A stretch of DNA of 64,000 nt from Paenibacillus sp. cl123 (GTDB lineage Bacteria; Bacillota; Bacilli; Paenibacillales; NBRC-103111), in NCBI RefSeq assembly GCF_900101595.1, contig NZ_FMYY01000007.1, forward strand, positions 240,298 through 304,297, given 5' to 3'. The notes under the pieces are model-generated. The model saw nothing but the letters and a program-made list of their open reading frames with translations, was not told the DNA's origin and did not search any database. Both the position numbers and the translations under genes were made by a program. Positions 42,463 to 50,844 of this stretch are shown one piece after another; position 1 is the stretch's first letter, and every line of letters starts with the position of its first letter.

Positions 42463-43230
42463 CTGATATTAGAAAAAGTTATAGATACAATTGTAATACA
42501 AAGTGAATATAAGGATTTTGTTGATAAGTATGTATATAATATACTTACCGAATTTAAAGGTAAGATTCATAGCATTTATATGTGTGGCTCGATTCCAAAA
42601 GGAACTGCTAAACCTTTTAAGTCAGATGCAGACTTTACTCTTGTATGTGTAGATCCCAAAGATATTGATTACGAAAAATTGTCAAATATTAAAGACAGGC
42701 TTTTGAAGGAATATCCAATAGTAACTAAGATTGATACAATAATTTGCTCGATTGACGATGTATTAAGTAAACCAAATGAGTGGGGTTTTTGGATAAAGAT
42801 AATTTGTGTTTGCATATATGGTCATGACGTAGGTGAAAATGTACCACCGATAATTATTTCTCCGGAGTTCATTTTAGACTTAAATACCGAGACCAAGGAG
42901 GAAGTAGATCGTATACATAGGTTACTTTCTAATGCTAGTGATGACACAATGAAAGCTAGATATATTAAAGGTTACTCTAAGAGATTAATTCGTGCATTAT
43001 ACTCTTTGGTTTTAGAAGATACAGGTGTATGGCAGGATGACATTATTAAGATGAAGGACGCCATATTAACCTATTGTGAAATTGACTCCGCTCTAGTGGA
43101 TTATCTGTATGCTTGTTACTTGGATAGTCATGTACTTGTTGAAGAGTTTCTCGGAATTGCAGATAAAGTATATAGCTATTTTGAGAACGCCTTAAATGCA
43201 ATGGCTGATTCCAGAACTTCCTTCGGCTAA
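42463..43230 (+). CDS. Nucleotidyltransferase-fold protein (aminoglycoside-nucleotidyltransferase-like)
   Basis: 255 aa if begun at the CTG at 42463, five bases after GGAGGAG. The recognisable nucleotidyltransferase motif is YMCGSIPKGTAKPFKSDADF (GS-x-G, SDxD), as in KNTase/ANT-type enzymes. An in-frame ATG at 42580 would delete 39 residues including the region before the motif, and has no ribosome binding site. So a non-AUG start (CTG, or ATA/ATT just after) is likely. The gene is very AT-rich compared with its neighbours, suggesting transfer. Substrate unknown. Confidence 0.6.
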   Translation: MILEKVIDTIVIQSEYKDFVDKYVYNILTEFKGKIHSIYMCGSIPKGTAKPFKSDADFTLVCVDPKDIDYEKLSNIKDRLLKEYPIVTKIDTIICSIDDVLSKPNEWGFWIKIICVCIYGHDVGENVPPIIISPEFILDLNTETKEEVDRIHRLLSNASDDTMKARYIKGYSKRLIRALYSLVLEDTGVWQDDIIKMKDAILTYCEIDSALVDYLYACYLDSHVLVEEFLGIADKVYSYFENALNAMADSRTSFG

Positions 43231-43328
43231 CAGCACATTGACGCTCCGGGTCACTCCGAGAAGCGAATGACCACATCCAGCCCCTTAAGCCCGTCTGGAC
43301 GGGCAGGTTAGTTTAATAAATATCGAGA

Positions 43329-43378
43329 AATAACTTTTGAGCTGGAAGTTTCACGGTACGTTCAATTCCAAAGTTATT
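43329..43378. repeat. Inverted repeat upstream of the racemase-like gene
   Basis: AATAACTTT (43329-43337) / AAAGTTATT (43370-43378), 32 bp apart, lie 30 bp before the racemase start. Nearby is a GCCCGTC/ACGGGC mini-hairpin (43289-43304). Possible leader structure. Confidence 0.4.
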
Positions 43379-43407
43379 CTAAGTTGCATACTGGAGGTAC
43401 TAATCAC

Positions 43408-44106
43408 ATGAAAACTATAGGTCTTATTGGTGGAATGAGCTGGGAGTCATCTTTGCTCTATTACCAAATAATCAATCAACGTGTAAAAGAAAAGTTAGGC
43501 GGTCATCACTCCGCTAAAAGCCTCATGTATTCGGTAGATTTTCAAGAAATTAAGACTTTACAGCATCAAGGAAATTGGGAGGAAGCCACTAGAATTATGA
43601 TTGACTGCGCACAAAAACTGGAAAATGGTGGAGCCGATTTAATACTTATATGTACCAATACGATGCACAAAATGGCACATGAAGTAGAAGAATCGATATC
43701 TATCCCTTTCATTCATATCGCAGATTCAACAGCAATCGAAATTGTTAAGGATGATATTAAAAAGGTTGCTTTGCTGGGGACTGCTTTTACTATGGAGCAA
43801 GATTTTTACAAAGGCAGACTTGTTGAACGCTTCGGACTTGAGGTTATTGTTCCAAATGAAGCAGAAAGAATGGTTATCCATGACATCATTTATCAAGAAC
43901 TCTGTCTTGGAATTATAAAGGAAGAGTCTAAGCAATCCTACTTAAAAATCATCAATAGTCTTGTCCAACAGGGAGCAGAAGCTATTATTCTTGGATGTAC
44001 AGAAATTACGCTTCTCATTTCACAAGACGATTGCCATATACCGATTTATGATACGACAAGACTTCATGCTGAATCTGCTGTTGACTTCGCTTTGAATGAG
44101 GGGTAA
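43408..44106 (+). CDS. Aspartate/glutamate racemase family protein
   Basis: 232-aa protein of the Asp/Glu/hydantoin racemase fold, similar to YgeA. The two catalytic cysteines are in ICTNTMHKM and LGCTEITLL; the N-terminus is IGLIGGMSWESSLLYYQ. Start ATG after GGAGGT. A longer TTG start would precede the binding site. It lies next to the AT-rich nucleotidyltransferase gene but has its own leader. Confidence 0.88.
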   Translation: MKTIGLIGGMSWESSLLYYQIINQRVKEKLGGHHSAKSLMYSVDFQEIKTLQHQGNWEEATRIMIDCAQKLENGGADLILICTNTMHKMAHEVEESISIPFIHIADSTAIEIVKDDIKKVALLGTAFTMEQDFYKGRLVERFGLEVIVPNEAERMVIHDIIYQELCLGIIKEESKQSYLKIINSLVQQGAEAIILGCTEITLLISQDDCHIPIYDTTRLHAESAVDFALNEG

Positions 44107-44162
44107 TTAACAAAAAACTATATGTGACTGCAGCATCAGGCTGTTACGCTCCCCCGAAAATT

Positions 44163-45521
44163 TCACTTGGCATAGATTTCGATAGGTATGCCAAGGTCGG
44201 ATAATCGTTCGAAATAGTCCGGACACGTCTTCGAGACACATCCCGGATCCATAATGCGGATTCCTTCCGCCCTCAGACCGATTAAGGAAAGGGCCATAGC
44301 CATCCTGTGATCGTCATGAGAGTCCAGTAAGGCGGGTTCCGGTCGACCGGGGTAGACGGTTAGCCCATCGTAATGCTCTTCTACATGAATGCCAAGCTTG
44401 CGAAGCTCGCTGCATATCGCTGCAATGCGGTCGCATTCATGCTGTCTGATATGAGCGGCATCCGTCAAGGTAACAGGTCCGTCAGCAAAAACAGCCATTG
44501 CAGCGATCGTAAGCGTCTGGTCGGACCACTTTTGCATGCTCAGTGTAAAGCCTCCCCGAAGCTGTCTGGAACCAGCAACCTCTATAAAATGATCTCCCCG
44601 TATAACCCTGCAGCCCATCCGTTCCAGAACGGTAAGAAATTCGATGTCTGGCTGACGGGTAGCGGCACGTATCCCTTCGATTCGTATGCGTCCCCCGGTC
44701 ATTGCGGCTATCGACCAGAAGTAACAACAAGTGGAAACATCTGGTTCCAGCTGGATGGATTGCGCTTGATACTTACCTGTATGGATGCTTATGGAATGAC
44801 CATCATCGGAGAACTGGGCATGAATGCCAAACGTCCGCATCATCTCCAGCGTCATTTCCACATAATCGCGCTGGACAATCCCACCGTCAATGAAAATCGT
44901 CAACGGTTCTTTTGTGTAAGGGGCAGCTAAGAGCAGCCCGCTGATAAACTGACTCGAGGTTGACCCAGGCAGGGAGATGTCCCCTCCACGGAGACCGCTG
45001 GTTTCTATGGCAAAAGGAAGGGTTCGATTTACTTTCTTATCCTCAATACGAGCGCCTAGCTTCGACAGTGCATCCAGTAGTGGGAGCAGCGGCCTTTCAC
45101 TCATGCGTTTGCTTCCTGTAAGGTTCCAGCGTCCACGGCCAATTGCCAGAGCACCGGGCAAAAAGCGGGCGACCGTCCCCGCAGAACCGACATAGAGATC
45201 ACCCGATGACATTGGCCATGAGCCAGCACAGCCTTCGACCCATACGGTCTCTCCTACCAAGTGGACTCGTATTCCAAGCTTCGTTAAGCTGTTCATACAC
45301 CAATAGGAATCATCGCTTTTTAGAATCCCCTCTAATCGGGATGTCCCCTCCGCAAGAGCCGCTGTGATTAAAGCGCGATTTGTAAGACTTTTGCTTCCAG
45401 ATAGACGTAGGGTTCCCTCTACCGGTTTCCCGGGAGGCATAACCTCTACTGTTGCTTTGTCATTATTCTTGGACCAGGGGGATCGGGCTTCTCGATCCGG
45501 CATGTGCTGTTTCGGTTTCAA
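44163..45521 (-). CDS. aroA: 3-phosphoshikimate 1-carboxyvinyltransferase (EPSP synthase), divergent
   Basis: 452-aa EPSP synthase, shikimate pathway enzyme joining shikimate-3-P and PEP. Motifs: LSGSKSLTNRALI (Lys), VGSAGTVARFLPGALAIG (GxAGT loop), GSKRMSERPLLPLLDAL and LDSHDDHRMAMALSLI. The GSAGTVARF loop differs from the common GNAGTAMR form of glyphosate-sensitive enzymes, so it belongs to a divergent branch. It is divergent from a LysR regulator and not with other aro genes, suggesting a specialised paralogue. Start ATG at 45521 with a 20-residue N-terminal extension before the canonical start. Confidence 0.85.
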   Translation of the reverse strand: MKPKQHMPDREARSPWSKNNDKATVEVMPPGKPVEGTLRLSGSKSLTNRALITAALAEGTSRLEGILKSDDSYWCMNSLTKLGIRVHLVGETVWVEGCAGSWPMSSGDLYVGSAGTVARFLPGALAIGRGRWNLTGSKRMSERPLLPLLDALSKLGARIEDKKVNRTLPFAIETSGLRGGDISLPGSTSSQFISGLLLAAPYTKEPLTIFIDGGIVQRDYVEMTLEMMRTFGIHAQFSDDGHSISIHTGKYQAQSIQLEPDVSTCCYFWSIAAMTGGRIRIEGIRAATRQPDIEFLTVLERMGCRVIRGDHFIEVAGSRQLRGGFTLSMQKWSDQTLTIAAMAVFADGPVTLTDAAHIRQHECDRIAAICSELRKLGIHVEEHYDGLTVYPGRPEPALLDSHDDHRMAMALSLIGLRAEGIRIMDPGCVSKTCPDYFERLSDLGIPIEIYAK

Positions 45522-45593
45522 GCTTCTTCACCTCTCCATTTGATTGAACTGTTGCTTCACATTATAATGAGAACAATGAAATAAGTGAAATCG

Positions 45594-45612
45594 CTAATTC
45601 GTTAGTTTGAAA
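45594..45612. promoter_or_regulatory. Candidate LysR operator in the divergent spacer
   Basis: CTAA-TTCG-TTAG palindrome with flanking T-N11-A spacing lies 18 bp upstream of the LysR start, between it and the EPSP synthase gene. Position only. Confidence 0.35.
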
Positions 45613-45629
45613 TAGAGAGGTTCTATATC

Positions 45630-46541
45630 ATGATGAATCTGGAATGGTACCGTATTTTCTTGCAAACAGCAAGGCATGGGAATTTAACGAAGGCCGCACA
45701 AGAGCTGCACATCACACAGCCGTCTGTCAGTTACGCGCTTAAGCAGATGGAGCAATCTCTCGGGATTAAGCTTTTTAACAGGCTTTCCAAAGGAGTCGAG
45801 TTGACGCAGGAGGGGCGTGCCCTACTAGGCTATGTGGAGCAATCGTTTTCTCTACTGGACGCCGCACAGGAGCATGTGCAGAAATTAAAGCAATTAACCG
45901 AGGGGGAGCTTAGGATCGGGGCGAGCGAATCGCTGATCAAACATCTGCTGCTGCCGAAGCTTGATCTGTTTCACGTCAAATATCCGGGAATACGCATCCG
46001 CCTTTCCCATGGCAGGACGCCTGATCTTGCAAAGCGCTTGAAGGAAGGTCATATCGACTGCGCCATTGTCCATATGCCGTTGATCGATCCGCAACTGGTT
46101 ATTCGGCCATTGGCAAAGCTGGAGGAATGCTTTGTTGTCGGAGAAGCTCATCGTGAGCTTACGGCCGGCTCATTGTCCATGGAAGAGTTGGTGGGGCTTC
46201 CATTGCTATTTTTGTCTCCGGGAAGCAGTACGAGGTTTTTTGTGGAGCAATGGTTTGCAGCCAAGGGCTACACGGTGAAGCCCGACATTGAGCTGGGGAG
46301 TATCGATCTGCTGGCAGAGTTTGCGAGACGCGGGTACGGGGCGGCCTTTATCACTCGATCTTTCGTCGAAGCAGAGCTTCAGAACGGCATGCTCTATGAG
46401 CTTCAACTGGAGGAACCCGTCCCCCCTCGAAGCATCGGTTTCGCTATCCGTCGCGAAGTGCAGCTGTCGATGCCTGCCGATCGATTTGCCCGTCTGTTAA
46501 TGGATATGGAGGAGCATTGGAAGAACGCGGGATCGGATTGA
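45630..46541 (+). CDS. LysR-family transcriptional regulator
   Basis: 303-aa LysR regulator. HTH: FLQTARHGNLTKAAQELHITQPSVSYALKQME; the effector domain begins about residue 90 (ELRIGASESLIKHLLLP). It is divergent from the EPSP synthase gene, the usual arrangement for control of the neighbour. Start at ATG-ATG after GAGAGG. Confidence 0.92.
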   Translation: MMNLEWYRIFLQTARHGNLTKAAQELHITQPSVSYALKQMEQSLGIKLFNRLSKGVELTQEGRALLGYVEQSFSLLDAAQEHVQKLKQLTEGELRIGASESLIKHLLLPKLDLFHVKYPGIRIRLSHGRTPDLAKRLKEGHIDCAIVHMPLIDPQLVIRPLAKLEECFVVGEAHRELTAGSLSMEELVGLPLLFLSPGSSTRFFVEQWFAAKGYTVKPDIELGSIDLLAEFARRGYGAAFITRSFVEAELQNGMLYELQLEEPVPPRSIGFAIRREVQLSMPADRFARLLMDMEEHWKNAGSD

Positions 46542-46649
46542 ACGGACGGGCCCCTAGAAAAAGATTCGGGTAAATGTCGCAGCAAACTATACTTTGGTAT
46601 AATTAAGGCATATGCGATGGCATTCGACTTGAAGTGAGGGTGAGGCACT

Positions 46650-48737
46650 GTGCAAGTATTGGAGCAATGGAAAGACCATTTTTTTATCGGCAGAGCAGCT
46701 GAACTTGAACAGCTCTTGCAGTTCGCTGACCGCGGTGGGCAAACGGAGCGCATCGTGAATATTTATGGTCCGGGCGGCATCGGCAAAAGCTTTCTGCTCG
46801 ACGCGCTTAACCGGGCTTTAGAGAAGACCGGCTCTTTGTTCATACTGCTGGGCAGCAGAGATTTTATCCATTCCCCCGAAGCGTTTGCGAGACGTTTCTT
46901 GTCTGTGCTGGGCTCTATTTGTTCCGATTCCTCTGTCTTAGACAAGCCCGAACAGATGCCAGCCGCCAACTGGACGGACGCTTGTCTGAAAAAACTGAAT
47001 GCGATCGCGACGGACAAGCGAATTGTGCTTGCGCTCGATAATTATGAGGAATTGAGCGGGTTGGACTTGTGGTTGAGGGAGGAATTCATCGCACGGCTCC
47101 CCGACAACGTACTTGTCATTATAGCCGGCAGATTCCCCTTGCGAGGCGAATGGGCGGTCTCGCCAGGATGGCGCCGGATGATCCGGCCCTTGCCGCTTAT
47201 TGAGTTCCCTTATGAGACGTTGTGCGAATACTTGGGAAAGATTGGCATTCAGGAAGAGGGAGTGATACAGGAGCTGTGGCGGTTCACCCAAGGACACCCG
47301 CTCACACTTTCTTTGGCAGCCTCTACAATCCACTCCGGTTCTTCGAACCGCTTGGGGGGAACGGACCGAACGGAGGTGCTAAACGGACTCGTCCACTTGT
47401 GGCTGAAGGAGGTGACGGATGAGAGCTTGCAGAAGCTTCTGGAGGCCGCATCGATGCTGCGGCATTTCAACCAGGACTTACTCGGCTACGTCATCGAGCA
47501 AGAAGTCCAGGCTGTCGATTTCCGGCGGTTGACCCAGCTATCTTTCGTCAGGTTCACTGAACGGGGATGGGTGCTGCACGATTTGATGCGGGAATCTATC
47601 CGCCAAGATCTTCGTGCCCGTATGCCAGAGACATACCAGCGTTTATCCCGGCGCTGTGTCCTTTATTACGACCGGAAATTGCGGCAAAACGCCTCCAATC
47701 CAGACATTTCATGGGAGCGCGGCGAGTTTTTCTATCATCTGGGCGACTCGTTGATTCGAGCTGTATTTTTTCAGCCGCTTTCTTTTTCCTCCAATCACCT
47801 GGAGACGATGGACGAGCACAATGTGAACGAGGTTGTCCATTATTTCAAGCAAAGGACAGCAGAAGCCCGGGACAAAAAAGTTTCCTTCGTCGATCACGAA
47901 ACGAACCGGCAGTACGACTTGATCGTACCTGCCAGCCAGGATCATAAAGAATCGGACTTGTTCGATCCGTGCAGCCTGCTTGAGCTATGCCCTGACGCCG
48001 TGCATCTCCTCAGAAACGAGGCAGGCCGGCTAATCGGGCTTGTCGTCATGATTCCCATCAACGAGCGCACACTCGATTATTTGACGACACAACCGGTAAG
48101 CCGCGCCTACTTCAAAGGGCTGTCGCCAAGCCGAAAAAAAGAGTTTGCCGTCCCACGGCAGACGCAGAGCGGCTGGTACATCAGGATGGTTGACGCGCTC
48201 GATCCGGAAGATGCTTCGGCCAGAAGAGACTTGTTGAGCTTCGTGTTCTCCCACATTTTGACGGGCGGCATATTGCTGGCTTCGACGCCGCTGCCATTCT
48301 ATCAGACGCTGCTCCGCCGGCTCGGATTCGAAGAGGTGCCGAAAGCGCTGCACAATGATTATGGCAAGGGCACGCCATCGCCGACCTTCCTGATCGACCT
48401 GCGCGGCGGTAGGCTGCAAGCTTATCTGGATCGTATGGCCTCGAGCATCGGAATCAAGACGGATTCCGAACGGCTGGCCGGGTTAACCGTCCGGGAGAAG
48501 GAAATCGCTGTGCTGCTGCTGGAGGGCAAAACCAACATGGAAATTGCCTCTCACCTGCATTTGAGCGAAATTACAGTCAAGAAAAACTTGGCTCAAATGT
48601 TCGACAAATACGGTGTTAAAAACCGGTCGCAGCTGATGATAAAGCTGTATGAAGGCTCCGGCTCCCGGCACGGGCAAACCGAAAAAAAACCGCCAATGGA
48701 CACCGGGCATCTTACGGACACGACTGATGGTTCGTGA
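46650..48737 (+). CDS. STAND-type LuxR regulator with internal GNAT-like region
   Basis: 695-aa protein. N-terminal ATPase (~10-300) has Walker A YGPGGIGKSFLL and Walker B IVLALDNYEELSG (NTPase of the MalT/STAND group). A winged-helix region (~240-340) follows. Residues ~395-605 look like an acetyltransferase fold rather than TPR repeats (RLIGLVVMIPINERTLDYL, SFVFSHILTGGILLASTPLPFYQTLLRRLGFEEVP). C-terminal LuxR HTH is LTVREKEIAVLLLEGKTNMEIASHLHLSEITVKKNL. Start GTG after GAGGGTGAGG. No obvious operon partner; target unknown. Confidence 0.85.
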   Translation: MQVLEQWKDHFFIGRAAELEQLLQFADRGGQTERIVNIYGPGGIGKSFLLDALNRALEKTGSLFILLGSRDFIHSPEAFARRFLSVLGSICSDSSVLDKPEQMPAANWTDACLKKLNAIATDKRIVLALDNYEELSGLDLWLREEFIARLPDNVLVIIAGRFPLRGEWAVSPGWRRMIRPLPLIEFPYETLCEYLGKIGIQEEGVIQELWRFTQGHPLTLSLAASTIHSGSSNRLGGTDRTEVLNGLVHLWLKEVTDESLQKLLEAASMLRHFNQDLLGYVIEQEVQAVDFRRLTQLSFVRFTERGWVLHDLMRESIRQDLRARMPETYQRLSRRCVLYYDRKLRQNASNPDISWERGEFFYHLGDSLIRAVFFQPLSFSSNHLETMDEHNVNEVVHYFKQRTAEARDKKVSFVDHETNRQYDLIVPASQDHKESDLFDPCSLLELCPDAVHLLRNEAGRLIGLVVMIPINERTLDYLTTQPVSRAYFKGLSPSRKKEFAVPRQTQSGWYIRMVDALDPEDASARRDLLSFVFSHILTGGILLASTPLPFYQTLLRRLGFEEVPKALHNDYGKGTPSPTFLIDLRGGRLQAYLDRMASSIGIKTDSERLAGLTVREKEIAVLLLEGKTNMEIASHLHLSEITVKKNLAQMFDKYGVKNRSQLMIKLYEGSGSRHGQTEKKPPMDTGHLTDTTDGS

Positions 48738-49077
48738 AACGAGAGTTGAATTTTGTTGGGGAACTGTTTTCACGCTTCCGCGGCGTTTTCATCCTCTCCA
48801 ACGCCATCGTTTCCCCTCCCTTCAAGATAAAATTTAACGTAGATAGAAAAAGATTACCGTGCATTTTTTGCACAAAAAAGTCAGCATGTCGATGATCATA
48901 TAACTCTCCATCTCTTTCCATTGGGCAAATCTGCCCGCTACTTCAACGACACCAGGGAGCAGCTGCCGCGGCGGCATACTGCTCCGGATCGTTGAACTAA
49001 CGTTCCTCGTTGGATATATAAACCACGTGTCGCAAAAAAACGGCTTGGCCATTGTATCTTTATTCTGAATCCGCAGT
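48738..49077. other. Gap between the LuxR regulator and the histidine kinase gene
   Basis: 340 bp between convergent genes. A weak GTGCA/TGCAC hairpin with A- and T-runs is at 48859-48873. A short minus-strand frame (48712-48807) with a good ribosome binding site overlaps the LuxR 3' end but has no recognisable product. I see no confident gene. Confidence 0.5.
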
Positions 49078-50844
49078 TTAAGATCTTTGCGGGAGATGCA
49101 CAATGACGGACGTTCCTTGCCCAGTCACCGAATGAATACGAATGCCATAAGCCTCGCCGTAAGCCATCTGGATACGCGAAATCGTATTCTTGATTCCGAC
49201 GGAGGCAGATTCCTTATACAGAATGGCTTCGATGCCCTCTTTGCTGATGCCAATTCCGTTATCACGAATTTCGAAAAACCTGCTCTCCTCCTCCGTCCAG
49301 CCGCGGATCGCAATGCGTCCGCCTTCTTCCAGCCCGCTGAAACCGTGCAAAATCGCATTCTCGACGAAAGGTTGAAACAACAGCCGCGGCAGCTTCTCCT
49401 TGTAAAGCGAAGGCTCGATGTCATACGTGACGCTGAATTTCCCTTCAAACCGGGCTGACATGATGTAGAAATAATTCCGCATCCATTCCAGCTCTTCGGA
49501 CAAAGGAACGGCTCCCCAATCCTTGCGGGACGTATAATGCAGCATGCTCGACAGGCAGACTAGCATCTTGCTGAGTTCCTTCTGGTTGTTTTCGATTGCA
49601 GTCCAGTTCATGATATTGAGGGTGTTGTATAGAAAATGGGGATTCATCTGCATGTTCAGCGCCTGGATCTCCGCTTCTTTCTCCTTGAGCTTGATCTCGT
49701 AATTCTCCTTGACCAGCATCTGGATGCGGTCGTTCATCCGGTTGAACCGCTGCGACAGAAGCCCGAACTCATCGTTTCTTGCCACCTCGACCTTCGTTTG
49801 GAAATCACCCTCCCCCACGGAGCGCATCGCACTCATCAGTTTTTTGATGGGCACGGTGACATGGTTGAGGATGAAATACGCGAGCAGCAGCGCACCACCA
49901 CCAAGCGCCAGCGCACTCACGAGTGTCGATGTGCGAATAACGGGCACCAGACTTCCGACGAGCGCGGATTGCGGTATCATGACGATCGACAGCCAGCCCG
50001 TCACCTCTGACCGGTCGAAGACGACGATCTGATTCGCTCCGCTTAGCTTCAGCCGCGTCGTCCCGGTGCCTTGCGTCCGGAACGAATGGATCCAGTCCTG
50101 CTTGTAAGACTGGGTAATTTGCGACTTGTCGCTTGATGCTACGACAACATCGTCCGGATTTAACACCATGTAGATCGAGCCTGCAGGAATACTCTTCTCG
50201 AAGAGCTCGTCTAGCACCGTAGATTTGTAGCTGATCGTCAACACTGGACGTTCTACATTCGTTCCGAGCTTCACCAGCGAGCTATCCTCCAGGTGTGAGA
50301 AATTCAGCAGCCGGGTGGCGGAGAACAAGTAGCGGTAGTCGAACGTTCCGTCCTTCAGCCAAGATTGATTGAACATTGTAGTGAAATCGTATGTCGGGTA
50401 CCAGATCATTTTACCAGCCGCCTGCTCAGCCGCCTTATATATCTGCGATTTGGCGGGATCTCCTTGGGGCATCGACAGGCCGAAACTGTAATAGGAAGTC
50501 CAGAGCTGCGCGGCGTACACGTCTTCATTTTGCGAAAAGTATTTGCTCAGGATGGCCGTGATTTTGCGATCGGCGGCGACGAGCTCCTCGGCATCGGCCG
50601 GGTTGAGATTGTTGAAGATTTGGTACAAATCCTTGTCCACGAACAAGGCCCTGCTGTTCTGATCGGCAATTCCGAGCTTCGTATCGATCACGTCGTTGTT
50701 CTTTTTCACGACATCATAAACATTCTTTTGCGCTTGCTCCGTGACCACATTTAGGCTTGTGTTGTAGAAGATTGTGCTCAGCACGAGGAGCGGCAGCGCA
50801 ATGAGAATCAAATAACTTTGCAGCAGTCTCGCTCTGAACGTCAT
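49078..50844 (-). CDS. Two-component sensor histidine kinase, YesM-like
   Basis: 588-aa kinase with an N-terminal membrane helix, a ~260-residue extracytoplasmic dCache-like sensor region, a second helix (~293-318, ALALGGGALLLAYFILNHV), a HAMP domain and a LytS/YesM-type kinase core: IQALNMQMNPHFLYNTLNIMNW carries the phospho-His, and RLLFQPFVENAILHGF the N-box. ATG overlaps the stop of the AraC-type response regulator by ATGA. YesM/YesN pairs commonly regulate neighbouring sugar-uptake genes; the importer here is on the same strand upstream. Confidence 0.93.
   Translation of the reverse strand: MTFRARLLQSYLILIALPLLVLSTIFYNTSLNVVTEQAQKNVYDVVKKNNDVIDTKLGIADQNSRALFVDKDLYQIFNNLNPADAEELVAADRKITAILSKYFSQNEDVYAAQLWTSYYSFGLSMPQGDPAKSQIYKAAEQAAGKMIWYPTYDFTTMFNQSWLKDGTFDYRYLFSATRLLNFSHLEDSSLVKLGTNVERPVLTISYKSTVLDELFEKSIPAGSIYMVLNPDDVVVASSDKSQITQSYKQDWIHSFRTQGTGTTRLKLSGANQIVVFDRSEVTGWLSIVMIPQSALVGSLVPVIRTSTLVSALALGGGALLLAYFILNHVTVPIKKLMSAMRSVGEGDFQTKVEVARNDEFGLLSQRFNRMNDRIQMLVKENYEIKLKEKEAEIQALNMQMNPHFLYNTLNIMNWTAIENNQKELSKMLVCLSSMLHYTSRKDWGAVPLSEELEWMRNYFYIMSARFEGKFSVTYDIEPSLYKEKLPRLLFQPFVENAILHGFSGLEEGGRIAIRGWTEEESRFFEIRDNGIGISKEGIEAILYKESASVGIKNTISRIQMAYGEAYGIRIHSVTGQGTSVIVHLPQRS

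Noticed and set aside
43224..43312. Possible integron attC site after the nucleotidyltransferase gene (TAAC...GTTA, cassette-like gene)
   Set aside because: The core sites do not fit RYYYAAC/GTTRRRY and the arms are not complementary inside; no integrase is present.
48712..48807. 31-aa minus-strand frame with GGGAGGGG ribosome binding site
   Set aside because: Overlaps the LuxR gene end, very short, and has no recognisable features; recorded only as a possibility.
48834..49103. 89-aa minus-strand frame overlapping the kinase end
   Set aside because: No ribosome binding site or domain; its C-terminus overlaps an obvious kinase gene.
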